This document shows, piece after piece, positions 1 to 10,418 of a stretch of DNA of 64,000 nucleotides. The stretch comes from [Scytonema hofmanni] UTEX 2349 (GTDB taxonomy: Bacteria; Cyanobacteriota; Cyanobacteriia; Cyanobacteriales; Nostocaceae). The DNA lies in NCBI RefSeq assembly GCF_000582685.1, contig NZ_KK073768.1:2153119-2217118 (forward strand), given 5' to 3'. Made by a program: the position numbers and the translations under genes. Each line of letters begins with the position of its first letter. The first letter of the stretch is position 1. The notes under the pieces were generated by a model. That model was given only the letters and a program-made list of their open reading frames with translations, made no database searches and was not told the origin of the DNA.

Positions 1-1791
1 GAGTTTGCGGAGACCTGTGTTTTTGGTAAACAGTCGCCTGGATCTCTTCACTGCGACCCACTTGTGACAGTGGGCACCCCTTCTTCCGAAGTTACGGGGC
101 CATTTTGCCGAGTTCCTTAGAGAGAGTTATCTCGCGCCCCTTAGTATTCTCAACCACCCTACCTGTGTCGGTTTCGGGTACAGGTCAATTGAATTTAACG
201 TGGTTAGAGCTTTTCTTGGAAGTCAGACTATGCCACTTCCCCGACGTATCGGGTCGTACTCCGGTCTTGGCTCGAATCGTTTTCACCGACTCTCAACACC
301 TTAACCCTTGAACCGGTAACCAACATCCGGCTGACATTTGCCTCCTCCGTCCCTCTGCACAAATTCAATTGAGTACGGGATTATTCACCCGTTGTCCATC
401 GACTACGCCGTTCGACCTCGCCTTAGGACCTGACTAACCCAGAGGGGACGAACCTGGCTCTGGAACCCTTAGGGTTTCGGGGTATTGGATTCTCACCAAT
501 ATTTGCGCTACTCAAGCCGACATTCTCACTTCCGTTTCGTCCACACCTGCTCGCCGCTAGTGCTTCTACCTAATACGGAACGCTCCCCTACCGATATTTT
601 TTACATATCCCACAGCTTCGGTACATCGCTTAGCCCCGTTCATTTTCGGCGCGAGAGCGCTTGACTAGTGAGCTATTACGCACTCATTATAGGGTGGCTG
701 CTTCTAGGCAAACCTCCTAGTTGTCTGTGCACTCTCACCTCCTTTATCACTTAGCGATGATTTGGGGACCTTAGCTGGTGGTCTGGGCTGTTTCCCTCTT
801 GACAATGAAGCTTATCCCCCACTGTCTGTCTGGCAATGTGTGCATCTGGTATTCAGAGTTTGTCTCGATTTGGTACCGGTCTCCCAGCCCGCACCGAAAC
901 AGTGCTTTACCCCCAGACTATAATCATTACCGCTGCGCCTAAACACATTTCGGGGAGAACCAGCTAGCTCCTGGTTCGATTGGCATTTCACCCCTAACCA
1001 CACCTCATCCGCCGATTTTTCAACATCGGTCGGTGCGGACCTCCACTTGGTGTTACCCAAGCTTCATCCTGGACATGGTTAGATCACCAGGGTTCGGGTC
1101 TATAAACACTGATATAACGCCCTATTCAGACTCGGTTTCCCTGTGGCTGCGGCTATATACGCCTTAACCTACCAGTGCCTATAAGTCGCCGGCTCATTCT
1201 TCAACAGGCACGCGGTCATCCGTTGAATCGGACTTCCACTGCTTGTAAGCTAACGGTTTCATGTTCTATTTCACTCCCCATTTGGGGTTCTTTTCACCTT
1301 TCCCTCGCGGTACTGGTTCACTATCGGTCACGCAGTAGTATTTAGCCTTACGAGATGGTCCTCGCTGATTCACATGGGATTCCTCGTGCCCCATGCTACT
1401 CGGGATACAGCTACTATCCGGGCAGTTTTCAATTACAGGACTTTCACCTTCTCTGGTGCAGTATTTCGCTGCTTCGTCTAACCTCCGGATTCGACAATGC
1501 TGTCCCACTACCCCAAAAAGTAAACTTTTTGGTTTAGGCTTTTCCCCGTTCGCTCACCACTACTTAGGGAATCTCTATTGATTTCTCTTCCTCCAGCTAC
1601 TAAGATGTTTCAGTTCGCTGGGTTGGCTCTTACCTATCTATATATTCAATAGGTAGTACTTGGGGTTGCCCCATTCGGAAATCTCCGGCTCAATGTTTGC
1701 TTCCAACTCCCCGGAGCATATCGTCGGTAACCACGTCCTTCATCGCCTCTGCGTGCCTAGGTATCCACCGTTAGCCCTTATTAGCTTGACC
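1..1791 (-). rRNA. rrl: 23S ribosomal RNA, 5' part (cut by window start)
   Basis: The minus strand reads as bacterial large-subunit rRNA. The 5' end near 1791 matches the usual start (GGTCAAGCTAATAAGGGC) and the following conserved segments run through to base 1. About 1.79 kb of the expected 2.8 kb is present; the 3' part and any 5S gene lie outside the window. It is the last visible gene of the operon that starts near 3950. No intron or insertion is obvious in the part seen. The exact 5' end is inferred by homology. Confidence 0.97.
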
Positions 1792-1870
1792 AATAAAACA
1801 ATTGGTAACATTAATCCAAACACGACTCAAATTATCTCTGTGTCTGTGTCTGCTATCTTATTCGCTTCAC

Positions 1871-1911
1871 TATGCAGTTTTCAAGGTTCTATCGCTGGAA
1901 ATATATCCAGC
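1871..1911 (-). promoter_or_regulatory. ITS boxB hairpin and boxA antitermination element
   Basis: On the minus strand, GCTGGA and TCCAGC (1894-1911) form the boxB helix. The cyanobacterial ITS boxA, GAACCTTGAAAACTGCATA, follows at 1871-1889. These elements in the tRNA-Ala to 23S spacer normally bind Nus-type antitermination factors during rRNA transcription. Confidence 0.85.
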
Positions 1912-1961
1912 AGTCTGGCTCGTTTTGCTCAGTTGCTGAATTTTCCTTTATCTACTACTGG

Positions 1962-2034
1962 TGGAGGTTAGCGGACTCGAACCGCTGACATCCTGCTTGC
2001 AAAGCAGGCGCTCTACCAACTGAGCTAAACCCCC
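1962..2034 (-). tRNA. trnA-UGC: tRNA-Ala (anticodon TGC)
   Basis: A 73-nt cloverleaf on the minus strand. The acceptor stem starts GGGGGTT. The anticodon arm is CCTGC, loop TTTGCAA, GCAGG, giving anticodon TGC. A TTCGAGT T-loop is present. CCA is not encoded. It lies between 16S and 23S, the usual ITS position. Confidence 0.98.
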
Positions 2035-2103
2035 AGAGTCAAGTGAAAAATTAAAAGTTCAAAGTAAGAATACTTTTGACTTTTCTGTTTTTACTTGTTC
2101 AGG

Positions 2104-2177
<74 letters not shown>

Positions 2178-2181
2178 AATT

Positions 2182-2205
2182 CCGAACCAAAATATAGTTT
2201 GAAAG
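2182..2205 (-). other. ITS D2/D3 boxes: 3' strand of the 16S processing stem
   Basis: The minus strand reads CTTTCAAACTATA (D2, 2193-2205), a short U run, then GGTTCGG (contains D3, 2182-2188). Both blocks are exactly complementary, in nested order, to the pre-16S leader at 3881-3910. Together they can form a long-range stem that loops out the whole 16S rRNA, where RNase III-type processing would be expected. The pairing is seen directly; the processing role is inferred. Confidence 0.8.
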
Positions 2206-2239
2206 ATACATTACAACTGTCGCGACCGACCTTAAGGAT

Positions 2240-2293
2240 GACCAACTCAATATCTAATTACTACAAAGTTTTCGATATCTGAGTGGGTAGGTC
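2240..2293 (-). other. ITS D1-D1' helix
   Basis: Directly after the 16S 3' end, GACC pairs with GGTC, ACTCA with TGAGT and ATATC with GATAT, closing a terminal loop of about 19 nt. This is the D1-D1' helix used in cyanobacterial ITS taxonomy. Confidence 0.75.
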
Positions 2294-2299
2294 TCCTTT

Positions 2300-3787
<1,488 letters not shown>

Positions 3788-3880
3788 TGGATTGTTTCTT
3801 AGCTCTAATAACTGACTGCTCTTTTATAACCTCAGTCTGGTTTTTTATTTGACTGACGCGTACAAGTTGTTTTATACTTG

Positions 3881-3910
3881 CTTTCAAACTATAATATTTT
3901 CATGGTTCGG
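3881..3910 (-). promoter_or_regulatory. pre-16S leader: processing-stem 5' strand and leader boxA
   Basis: The minus-strand leader reads CCGAACC (3904-3910), about 10 nt, then TATAGTTTGAAAG (3881-3893). These are complementary to the ITS D3 and D2 boxes. A boxA-like GAACCATGAAAAT (3896-3908) overlaps the outer part of the stem and resembles the ITS boxA, consistent with rRNA antitermination. Confidence 0.72.
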
Positions 3911-3958
3911 TCTCCTTCTGAGTCCGCTTTTTGGCGCTCGCTCTTCCGGCACTTATTC

Positions 3959-3987
3959 AATATAGCGAGTCCACTCTTTCTTGTCAA
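3959..3987 (-). promoter_or_regulatory. rRNA operon sigma-70-type promoter
   Basis: On the minus strand a consensus -35 TTGACA (3982-3987) is followed by a 17-bp spacer and a -10 TATATT (3959-3964). Upstream lies an A/T-rich stretch, possibly UP-element-like, containing an inverted repeat CTCAAA...TTTGAG. The likely start near 3950 gives a leader of roughly 165 nt before 16S. Confidence 0.85.
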
Positions 3988-4212
3988 CTCTTTTCTCAAA
4001 TTATTTTTTGAGCTTTTTTTGTTGTTACTTGAAACTGTTGTGATTAAAGCGTTTCAGCCTATAGTGTTGCTCCCAGTCTAGAAGGCAAGTAATAAAGTTG
4101 TTAGCAAGTTTGATGTTTCACGGCTGTAAGTGTTGTTAGCTCAGCTGTTGCGTGAGTGTTTATTAAAGGATGTTGTTCGAGAACTGACCTGATTTGAACG
4201 TTAATCTCGACA

Positions 4213-4896
4213 CTAGTAGACCTTAATCACTAAAAACTGGGTACAGGCGTTTGAGTTTTGTTCTGGCGTCTGCGGTGGTAAATCGCCAGTCAATTTTGGT
4301 TTGAGCGTTGTTTCGATGGGTGTTCCAAGCGCGTAATTCGGTTTGGAAAGTGCAATATCTGGGATGCGTTTGTGGAGGGACTGGCATGTAAGGGCGGCAA
4401 GTTCGATTTCCGCCATATTTAGCCATGAACCATGTTTAGGCGTGTGATGGATTTCAAGGCGATTGAGGAGACATCTTGCCTGTTCTGGCTGAAAGGTATT
4501 GTAGAGTGCGGCTTTCTTTCAGGAAATCGCCGTCTTGCTCTGGCAAAATGACTCAACACTCCCGTAAATGGCAGGGCTGTTTCATTCGACAAGGTACGTA
4601 TTTTGTCAATATGATTGGCGATAAATATCAGGGCAAAAGTCATGAATTCGTGACCAAATTGAAGCCTAAAATTAAATGCCAAGCTTATTTTTCATCTCCT
4701 GAACCCTTGAAGAGTGCGAGCCTTTTAGGGAATGAAACAGCCCTGCCGTAAATGGGGCTTGAGTTTTTTTTAGCTCCTCATGGATCGTGTAGGCTGTGCA
4801 GTGCGGCACGATGTTCAGTTCCACCACACGGATCGCTCTTCTGTTGCAACGTCCAAGGGGCACGCCAGAAGGACGGAGTGCTACACGCCAGCGCAA
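4213..4896 (-). pseudogene. IS630-family transposase remnant
   Basis: The minus strand carries broken pieces of an IS630-type transposase. The C-terminal part (about 4520-4213) contains RLEIHHTPKHGSWLNMAEIE, a recognisable IS630 motif with the last catalytic Glu. A frameshift near RIPDI is followed, in another frame, by WRFTTADARTKLKRLYP. A piece of the N-terminal helix-turn-helix region (VVELNIV...EELKKTQ) lies at about 4890-4756. The central DDE part is missing and stops interrupt the rest. The relic is split by the 174-bp element at 4572-4745, which arrived later. It cannot encode a working transposase. Confidence 0.75.
4572..4745. mobile_element. 174-bp MITE-like element with 16-bp TIRs and 10-bp target duplication
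   Basis: Perfect terminal inverted repeats CAGGGCTGTTTCATTC (4572-4587) and GAATGAAACAGCCCTG (4730-4745) bound the element. The 10-bp direct repeat CCGTAAATGG flanks both sides exactly (4562-4571 and 4746-4755). It has no coding capacity. The CAGGGC ends and long duplication suggest mobilisation by an ISAs1-type transposase, recalled from family knowledge and not tested. It is inserted in the IS630 relic. Confidence 0.85.
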
Positions 4897-5133
4897 TCAG
4901 TCGCGCTTCTCAGCTTGATGCAAGAAAATCAGCTTCAGAGATTTCAACAGCGCGTTTTTAAGTAAAGCAATACTCTTATCATCACGATCGCATAAGCCAA
5001 TCTCTTCAGCCGTAAAATTAGTCTCGGAAGTAGCAAGAATGATTGCTTCATTTCATTCTTACCTCTTCATACAGTGACTATTTACAAATTTATCTTGGGT
5101 TGACGTGAGAAAATTTTAAAGCCATTGGAACAT

Positions 5134-6903
5134 CTACATCCTTTCCAATACCTCAATTCCCAACAATGAAAGTCCCAGTTTCAGGGTTTTAGCAGTCAAA
5201 TCGCATAGCACTAACCGAGATGTCCGCAACGGTTCTTCTGCCTGCAACACTCTTACCCCACGATCGCGATCGTAAAACAAATTGAACTTCTGGCTTAGTT
5301 GAAATAAATACTCGCACAAACGATTCGGTAATAAATCTTGCTCAATAGGACTAATAACTTCATCCAACTGCAATATATGCTTTGCCAAGGTTATTTCTGT
5401 TTCGTGCTGCAATAAAACTTTCGCATTGTCTCCTAACTGCTCAAAGTTAATCCCACCCTTGCGGCTAATTCCCTGAATCCGCGCATAAGCATACAACATA
5501 TAAGGTGCTGTATTACCTTGCAGAGCCAGCATTTTTTCATAGCTAAAGATGTAGTTGCTGGTACGGTTTTGGCTGAGATCGGCATATTTAACCGCGCTGA
5601 TACCAACTACCTCAGCAACTTTGTTGATGAATTCTTCAGTTTCTTCACGCTTGTCTTCTTGTAATCTTTTTTCTAGGTCAGCACGGGCATGAGCGATCGC
5701 ACCATCCAACAAGTCCTGCAATCTTACCGCATCCCCAGACCGAGTTTTTAACTTCTGACCATCTTCACCCAACACTAAACCAAAGGGTACATGGACAAAT
5801 TCCATATTATCTGTAATCCAACCAGATCGCCGTCCCACTTGAAAAATCTGGGCAAAATGATTAGCCTGTTCTGCACCAACTGGATAAATCACCCTTTGAG
5901 CTTTATCTACATTAACCCGATAACGAATTGCGGCTAAATCCGTAGCTGCATAATTATAACCCCCATCCGACTTTTGCACAATTAAAGGTAGAGGTTCACC
6001 ATCCCTATTTGTAAAACCTTCGAGAAAAACGCATTTGGCTCCTTGATTTTCTACCAATAGCCCCAGTTTTTCCAACTCTTCTACTACTTCAGGTAACAAT
6101 GCATTGTAGAAGGATTCACCGCGCTCAATAAAGCGAGCAATCCCCATTAAATTGTAAATTACTTGGTACGATTTACTAGATAGTTGACAGACAATCTTCC
6201 ATGATAGCAGAGTTTCTTCATCACCCGCCTGTAACTGTACCACAGCCTGTCGAGCAAGTTCTTTAAACTTGTCATCGGTATCAAACCGTTTTTTTGCCTG
6301 ACGGTAAAATGAAGACAAATCTCCCAAATCTAATGTCTCATCGGTTGTCAGCGCTTCTGGGTATTCGGTTTGCAAGTAGGCTATAAGCATTCCAAACGGT
6401 GTTCCCCAGTCTCCTACATGACTAACCCGCAGTACGTCATCACCAACAAATTCTAAAATTCGGGAAATGCAATCTCCAATCACAGCTGCACGCAAATGTC
6501 CTACATGCATTTCTTTGGCTATGTTCGGACTGGGATAATCGACAATTACGCGCTTTGGGTTTTTGGTGAGTGCTATCCCCAAGCGAGGATCGGTCTGAAT
6601 CCCGTTGAGTAGTACTTCCAGGTATGCTATTTTCAGTTTGAGATTGATAAAGCCAGGACCGGCAATTTCTGGAGGTTCGCAGATATCACTTACATCCAAT
6701 TTGTCAAGGATACCAGAAGCGATCGCTCTTGGCTGTTGTCCTAGCTTTTTCGCTAAGGATAAGGATACGTTCGCTTGATAATCACCAAATTTAGGATTGC
6801 TTGTAGATACCAAAATTGGGTCTATTTCGGCGTATTCCTCGCCAAAAGCCGCTCCCATCGCTTGTTGAAGTTTTACTTTAAGTTGTTCTTGTGTAGCGTT
6901 CAT
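5134..6903 (-). CDS. argS: arginyl-tRNA synthetase
   Basis: A class I aminoacyl-tRNA synthetase that charges tRNA-Arg with arginine in the cytoplasm. The 589-aa length is typical. The N-terminal Add-1 domain (about residues 1-100) recognises the tRNA elbow. The Rossmann core carries a HIGH-type signature HVGH at residues 133-136 in the context SPNIAKEMHVGHLRAA. The segment GLVLGEDGQKLKTRSGD stands for the KMSKS loop in the degenerate form common in ArgRS. The C-terminal DALR anticodon-binding domain ends with ...LLGIEVLERM. The start is the ATG at 6903 followed by NATQEQ. It is monocistronic, between the IS630 relic and a long gap holding a structured RNA. Confidence 0.97.
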   Translation of the reverse strand: MNATQEQLKVKLQQAMGAAFGEEYAEIDPILVSTSNPKFGDYQANVSLSLAKKLGQQPRAIASGILDKLDVSDICEPPEIAGPGFINLKLKIAYLEVLLNGIQTDPRLGIALTKNPKRVIVDYPSPNIAKEMHVGHLRAAVIGDCISRILEFVGDDVLRVSHVGDWGTPFGMLIAYLQTEYPEALTTDETLDLGDLSSFYRQAKKRFDTDDKFKELARQAVVQLQAGDEETLLSWKIVCQLSSKSYQVIYNLMGIARFIERGESFYNALLPEVVEELEKLGLLVENQGAKCVFLEGFTNRDGEPLPLIVQKSDGGYNYAATDLAAIRYRVNVDKAQRVIYPVGAEQANHFAQIFQVGRRSGWITDNMEFVHVPFGLVLGEDGQKLKTRSGDAVRLQDLLDGAIAHARADLEKRLQEDKREETEEFINKVAEVVGISAVKYADLSQNRTSNYIFSYEKMLALQGNTAPYMLYAYARIQGISRKGGINFEQLGDNAKVLLQHETEITLAKHILQLDEVISPIEQDLLPNRLCEYLFQLSQKFNLFYDRDRGVRVLQAEEPLRTSRLVLCDLTAKTLKLGLSLLGIEVLERM

Positions 6904-7203
6904 CTTTAATTTACGGTTCTGCCAAATATCTGGCTTTTGTTTGAAGTTTGGGCTAACAATGCATTGTAAGCCTTACTTCTACTTTCAGATCCTCATGTAG
7001 TATAAGATTACATTATTTTCTTGCTGGGATGTGCAGGTGCGATTTTTATATTTACTTTTGATTCGCGATCGCTACGCCTCTAATCACGCTCTTCATTGAA
7101 CAAAGGTGGACAAAGCGAGCAAAGCATAGATTTAATCTAGGTTTTTTGAATGGAAACCTAGAAAACCAACTCTGATTTCTCAGGTAATGTTTTCCTCGTC
7201 AAT

Positions 7204-7484
7204 GTTAAGAAGGCTTGTTAGGTCAAAGACACTGACTTAACCAAATAGATCTGTTTAATCTTTGACGACAGGAGCTACAAGCTGGAAAGCACTTGTAGGT
7301 GTCATGACCTTCTTAACGTAGTCCGCTTGCGGACTGAGACTGGCTATCTGTCCAGTGGCAGTACTAGTTGTCTAGTAATGTCCACTGTTTGGTGGATAGC
7401 ACTCCCAAATGATGGTAGAGTCATCAGAATTGTAGCAAGTCTGAGGGCATCCCTAGCTTTATGGTGAAACACCCAATCAGCTAC
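7204..7484 (+). ncRNA. Highly structured RNA candidate, possibly HEARO/omega-RNA-like
   Basis: This 280-nt stretch without an ORF contains many nested perfect stems. They are GTTAAGAAGG/CCTTCTTAAC (7204-7213 with 7308-7317), enclosing GTCAAAGA/TCTTTGAC (7222-7229 with 7259-7266) and CTACAAG/CTTGTAG (7275-7281 with 7292-7298, extended by GACA/TGTC). A hairpin AGTCCG-CTTG-CGGACT follows (7320-7335). GCTATC/GATAGC (7343-7348 with 7395-7400) encloses CAGTGG/CCACTG and ACTAG/CTAGT. TGATG/CATCA (7410-7426) comes next, and GTAGC/GCTAC (7432-7484) encloses GGTG-AAA-CACC. The size, 5' multibranch junction and GGTGAAACACCC segment recall the HEARO RNA of IscB loci, but this is from memory. No IscB gene is nearby. 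Strand is assumed. Confidence 0.55.
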
Positions 7485-7683
7485 ATCCATCTTCTACAAA
7501 TTCCTCTCTTTGCCTAGACGCTGCATGAACAACGGGGAAAAATACACACTCGCTGTGTCCTTGGCTTGTCTTCCTCGGTAGTGATTTCCGAATCTTGTAA
7601 ATACCTTATTACCTACCGGGAAATGTGCCTTGATAATGTAAAATAAATCTTAAACAAGGTAAAAACAATTCAACTAAAAAAGT

Positions 7684-8412
7684 ATGACAACCGCTTCTAA
7701 GGAATTTACAAGCAAAATTGGCGATTTTGATTTAGAGCAACTAAACAAGCAGTTTGAAACCGCGCATCCGAAAGATATTTTGGCATGGTCACAAGAGAAC
7801 ATCCCAACTGGACTAGTACAAACCAGTGCTTTTAACGTGGATGACTTGGTAATCACTCATATTCTTTATAGTGAACTCAAATACCCAGTCCCAGTAATAT
7901 TTCTTGACACGCTGTATCACTTTCCCGAAACTTTAGAACTAGTTGCTAAAGCCAAAGAACTATACAATCTCGATCTGAAAACGTATAAAAATCCTGATGT
8001 AGATACTCGTGAAGCCTTTACAGCTAAATACGGTGAAGCACTTTGGGATAAGGATATTACTCAATTTCACCATGTAACAAAAATAGAACCTTTGCAACGT
8101 GGTTTAGACGAACTAAACACAGTTGCTTGGATTACAGGTCGTCGTCGTGACCAAGCCGTAACTCGTGCTAATATGCCTGTATTTGAATTAGATAACCAGG
8201 TGCGCCTGAAAGTTAATCCCCTGGCTGCATGGACACGCAAAGACAGCTGGGATTACGTTGCTGAACACGGCGTTATCTACAACCCCCTACACGACCAAGG
8301 TTATCCTAGCATTGGCGACGAACCCATCACCACCAAAGTAGGCGAAGGCGAAGACGAACGGGCTGGACGCTGGCGGGGTATGGGTAAAACAGAGTGTGGT
8401 ATACATATTTAA
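7684..8412 (+). CDS. cysH: Phosphoadenylyl-sulfate (PAPS) reductase
   Basis: Reduces PAPS to sulfite with thioredoxin in assimilatory sulfate reduction (cytoplasm). The 242-aa protein is of adenine nucleotide alpha-hydrolase type. Visible signatures are FLDTLYHFPETL (PP-loop region), ITGRRRDQ, NPLAAWT, and the C-terminal catalytic motif KTECGIHI. The single Cys in the chain is this catalytic one. The CC...CxxC iron-sulfur ligands of plant-type APS reductases are absent, so a PAPS- and thioredoxin-dependent enzyme is the better reading. The ATG at 7684 is the first start in frame. It is monocistronic, with a strong terminator 44 bp after the stop. Confidence 0.95.
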   Translation: MTTASKEFTSKIGDFDLEQLNKQFETAHPKDILAWSQENIPTGLVQTSAFNVDDLVITHILYSELKYPVPVIFLDTLYHFPETLELVAKAKELYNLDLKTYKNPDVDTREAFTAKYGEALWDKDITQFHHVTKIEPLQRGLDELNTVAWITGRRRDQAVTRANMPVFELDNQVRLKVNPLAAWTRKDSWDYVAEHGVIYNPLHDQGYPSIGDEPITTKVGEGEDERAGRWRGMGKTECGIHI

Positions 8413-8455
8413 TGGGTAAAACAATCACGATTAATTTTTACCTGGATATATAACT

Positions 8456-8494
8456 AAATACTCCACTTGCTTAACGCCTGTGGAGTATTTTTAT
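8456..8494 (+). terminator. Rho-independent terminator after cysH
   Basis: An 11-bp stem AAATACTCCAC (8456-8466) with GTGGAGTATTT (8480-8490) closes a 13-nt loop and runs into TTTTTAT. Confidence 0.85.
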
Positions 8495-8562
8495 ATACTT
8501 GAAATAGTAAGAGGTTAGTTACTAATCAATAAACTCTAACCACAATTCTTATTGCCATTCAA

Positions 8563-8835
8563 CTAGGCACTGGTACGTCCAGCAATTAATCCCCAAAGGA
8601 AAATAGCAATCATAGCACCAATTACAGCAACAATTAGACCAGGAATACTGAGAGTAGCGGCAGAAAATTGTAGTGTTCCTGTCTGTAAGACAGTAACTAT
8701 GGTTCCCCCAACAAAAGCGCCGATTATACCTAAAATCATTGTTGTGAGAATACCACCGCCTTGACGACCGGGGTAAATAGCTTTGGCGATCGCTCCGGCT
8801 ATAAGACCCAGAATAATCCAAGCAATAATGTTCAT
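8563..8835 (-). CDS. GlsB/YeaQ/YmgE family small membrane protein
   Basis: A 90-aa, very hydrophobic protein with three predicted membrane helices (about 3-19, 28-48 and 60-84). Between helices one and two is the family loop AKAIYPGRQGGGILTTMILG. The pattern MxIIAWIxLGLIAGAIAK and the Gly-rich loop match the transglycosylase-associated (GlsB/YeaQ/YmgE) stress-membrane family, whose biochemical role is not settled. The start is the ATG at 8835 after a weak GGACTAGAAA. It stands alone, convergent with cysH. Confidence 0.85.
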   Translation of the reverse strand: MNIIAWIILGLIAGAIAKAIYPGRQGGGILTTMILGIIGAFVGGTIVTVLQTGTLQFSAATLSIPGLIVAVIGAMIAIFLWGLIAGRTSA

Positions 8836-8928
8836 TTTCTAGTCCATCAAGAATCTTGCTATTACTTTATCAATTAATTATCAACTTATTCTTCTATCGT
8901 AAGAGATAACTAATAAATGTTAAGAAAA

Positions 8929-9046
8929 CTAAAGTGTTTTTATCTTTTGTAGATACTTAGGTGGTACATTATCTACTACGCAAACATTATTATCAGAATA
9001 CCAAAAGTCGTAAGCTGCCTGATATATTGTCCTAACTTCCCATCTT
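8929..9046 (-). pseudogene. Possible C-terminal gene fragment
   Basis: A 38-codon open stretch on the minus strand starts right after a TGA and has no start codon. It would encode EVRTIYQAAYDFWYSDNNVC followed by about 15 more residues. The composition looks protein-like, but I recognise no family. It may be the tail of a broken gene or chance. Confidence 0.25.
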
Positions 9047-9061
9047 CATTATTTCGATCTT

Positions 9062-9406
9062 TCACTCTGTTTGTTTGCGAAACTCAGCTATCACTTCAAT
9101 CAAACCCACAATATTGTGATTAAATTTTAACAAATCTTCCGCAGGTATCCAATATTCTTGATACATCAAAGCTCCTACGGTTTTAACTGAATAGCTACTT
9201 AAAAAATCTGCCTTCACTTGGAAGCGCGTTACATAGCCAATGCCTGTATGATTCGTTGCTGCATTCCAATCGCGGGCAATTTGTACAGCGTATTCTTCGT
9301 TAAGTACTGGGTAAAAAATCGGCTGTTCTGGTAATCGCGGTGGAAACTCTCGATAACCACTTTCTCGAATCAAAGCCAGTTCGTTTGCTCCCGTAGGACG
9401 GAACAA
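9062..9406 (-). CDS. Conserved hypothetical protein paired with ADP-ribosylglycohydrolase
   Basis: A 114-aa soluble protein with no signal peptide or membrane segment. It starts at TTG 9406 (protein MFRPTGANELALIRESG), 9 bp after the stop of the ADP-ribosylglycohydrolase gene, so the two are almost certainly cotranscribed. The sequence FPPRLPEQPIFYPVLNEEYA and its length recall small cyanobacterial and proteobacterial proteins often labelled ADP-ribosylation/crystallin J1. That label probably comes from this genetic linkage rather than homology to the enzyme. A role with ADP-ribose chemistry is inferred from context only. Confidence 0.75.
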   Translation of the reverse strand: MFRPTGANELALIRESGYREFPPRLPEQPIFYPVLNEEYAVQIARDWNAATNHTGIGYVTRFQVKADFLSSYSVKTVGALMYQEYWIPAEDLLKFNHNIVGLIEVIAEFRKQTE

Positions 9407-9415
9407 AGTAATAGT

Positions 9416-10318
9416 TTATCCATCTAAGTTGGGTAAAGGTTCTCGCGCTTGCAACCACTCGGTGGGGATGCTTTCCACACCAGCAGACAGCGCAACAATA
9501 CCGCCGACAATGGCGCAAGTGGTATCCCTGTCGCCTAAGCCACTCACCGTTAACCATAGTGCTTCTTCGTAGTTGTTTAGGTGTTGAGCAGCACACCATA
9601 ACGAAAAAGGAACGGTATCTTGTGCAGAGATATAAGTGCCATTTCCTAATATAGCAGCGGCTGATTTTACTGAAGTTTTTTCCGATAAATCGCGAGCTTG
9701 ACGTATCTTTGATTTCACCTCGGTTTCTGGGACATAAGGCAAAATAAGGTTGAGAAATTCTTCTTTACTAGGTAAAGAATCTTTTAATGCAAGTGCCAAA
9801 GCTGCTGCGATCGCTACAGCAATAGCGCCGGCGATCGCTTCCGGATGAGTGTGAGTAATTTCTGCACTTTTTCGCGCTTGGATGACAACCAAATCCAAAT
9901 CGTCAGCAAAATATGCTCCCACAGGTGCAACCCGCATCGCTGCACCATTACCATAAGAACCTTGTCCGTCAAATAAACTACTGGCTACTTTTTGCCAAGG
10001 TTCGCCATTCTGTATCTTTGCGAGCAATTTGTGCATTGCCGCACCATAACCGCGATCGCGCACGTAATATTTAGCAAAGCTTTGTGCTAACTTATCTTGG
10101 TCAATTTCCCCGCATTCTCTCAGGATAGACACAATCGAAAGTGCCATCTGAGTATCGTCAGTATAATACCACGGCGATGCTGGTATGGCACGCGCTGCCA
10201 CCAAACTTTCAACCACATCTGGATGCAGAAAAAAGCGCTCTCCAAAAGCATCTCCCACCGATAAACCTTCTAGGGAGCAGCACAGAGGGATAAGGTGAGG
10301 ATCGTTAGTTTTTAGCAC
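9416..10318 (-). CDS. ADP-ribosylglycohydrolase family protein (DraG-like)
   Basis: A 300-aa all-alpha hydrolase of the ADP-ribosylglycohydrolase/crystallin J1 family, which removes ADP-ribose from proteins or small molecules using two divalent metals. Motifs in order: GLSVGDAFGERFF near the N-terminus, YYTDDTQMALSI (metal-binding Thr-Asp-Asp), SYGNGAAMRVAPVG, and the C-terminal GLGDRDTTCAIVGGIVAL (metal-binding Asp and Thr). All expected metal ligands appear present. The substrate is unknown; nothing links it to nitrogenase regulation (no nif genes here). It is the first gene of a two-gene unit with the 114-aa protein. Confidence 0.88.
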   Translation of the reverse strand: MLKTNDPHLIPLCCSLEGLSVGDAFGERFFLHPDVVESLVAARAIPASPWYYTDDTQMALSIVSILRECGEIDQDKLAQSFAKYYVRDRGYGAAMHKLLAKIQNGEPWQKVASSLFDGQGSYGNGAAMRVAPVGAYFADDLDLVVIQARKSAEITHTHPEAIAGAIAVAIAAALALALKDSLPSKEEFLNLILPYVPETEVKSKIRQARDLSEKTSVKSAAAILGNGTYISAQDTVPFSLWCAAQHLNNYEEALWLTVSGLGDRDTTCAIVGGIVALSAGVESIPTEWLQAREPLPNLDG

Positions 10319-10418
10319 AAGTCTGTCCTTAGCTATTTAGAAGTTTTGTAGTATTAATGTAACTGATAACTGACGTTTGCTAAAGTTACAAGTATCCGGC
10401 AATTACAAGGATTGGCAA

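Noticed and set aside
4419..4751. ORFs of 87 and 91 aa around the IS630 relic
   Set aside because: They cross the MITE and relic in frames unrelated to the transposase and have no family motifs.
7204..7484. RNase P RNA, tmRNA, cobalamin or TPP riboswitch, group I or II intron
   Set aside because: None of the conserved core sequences I know for these RNAs are present in the region.
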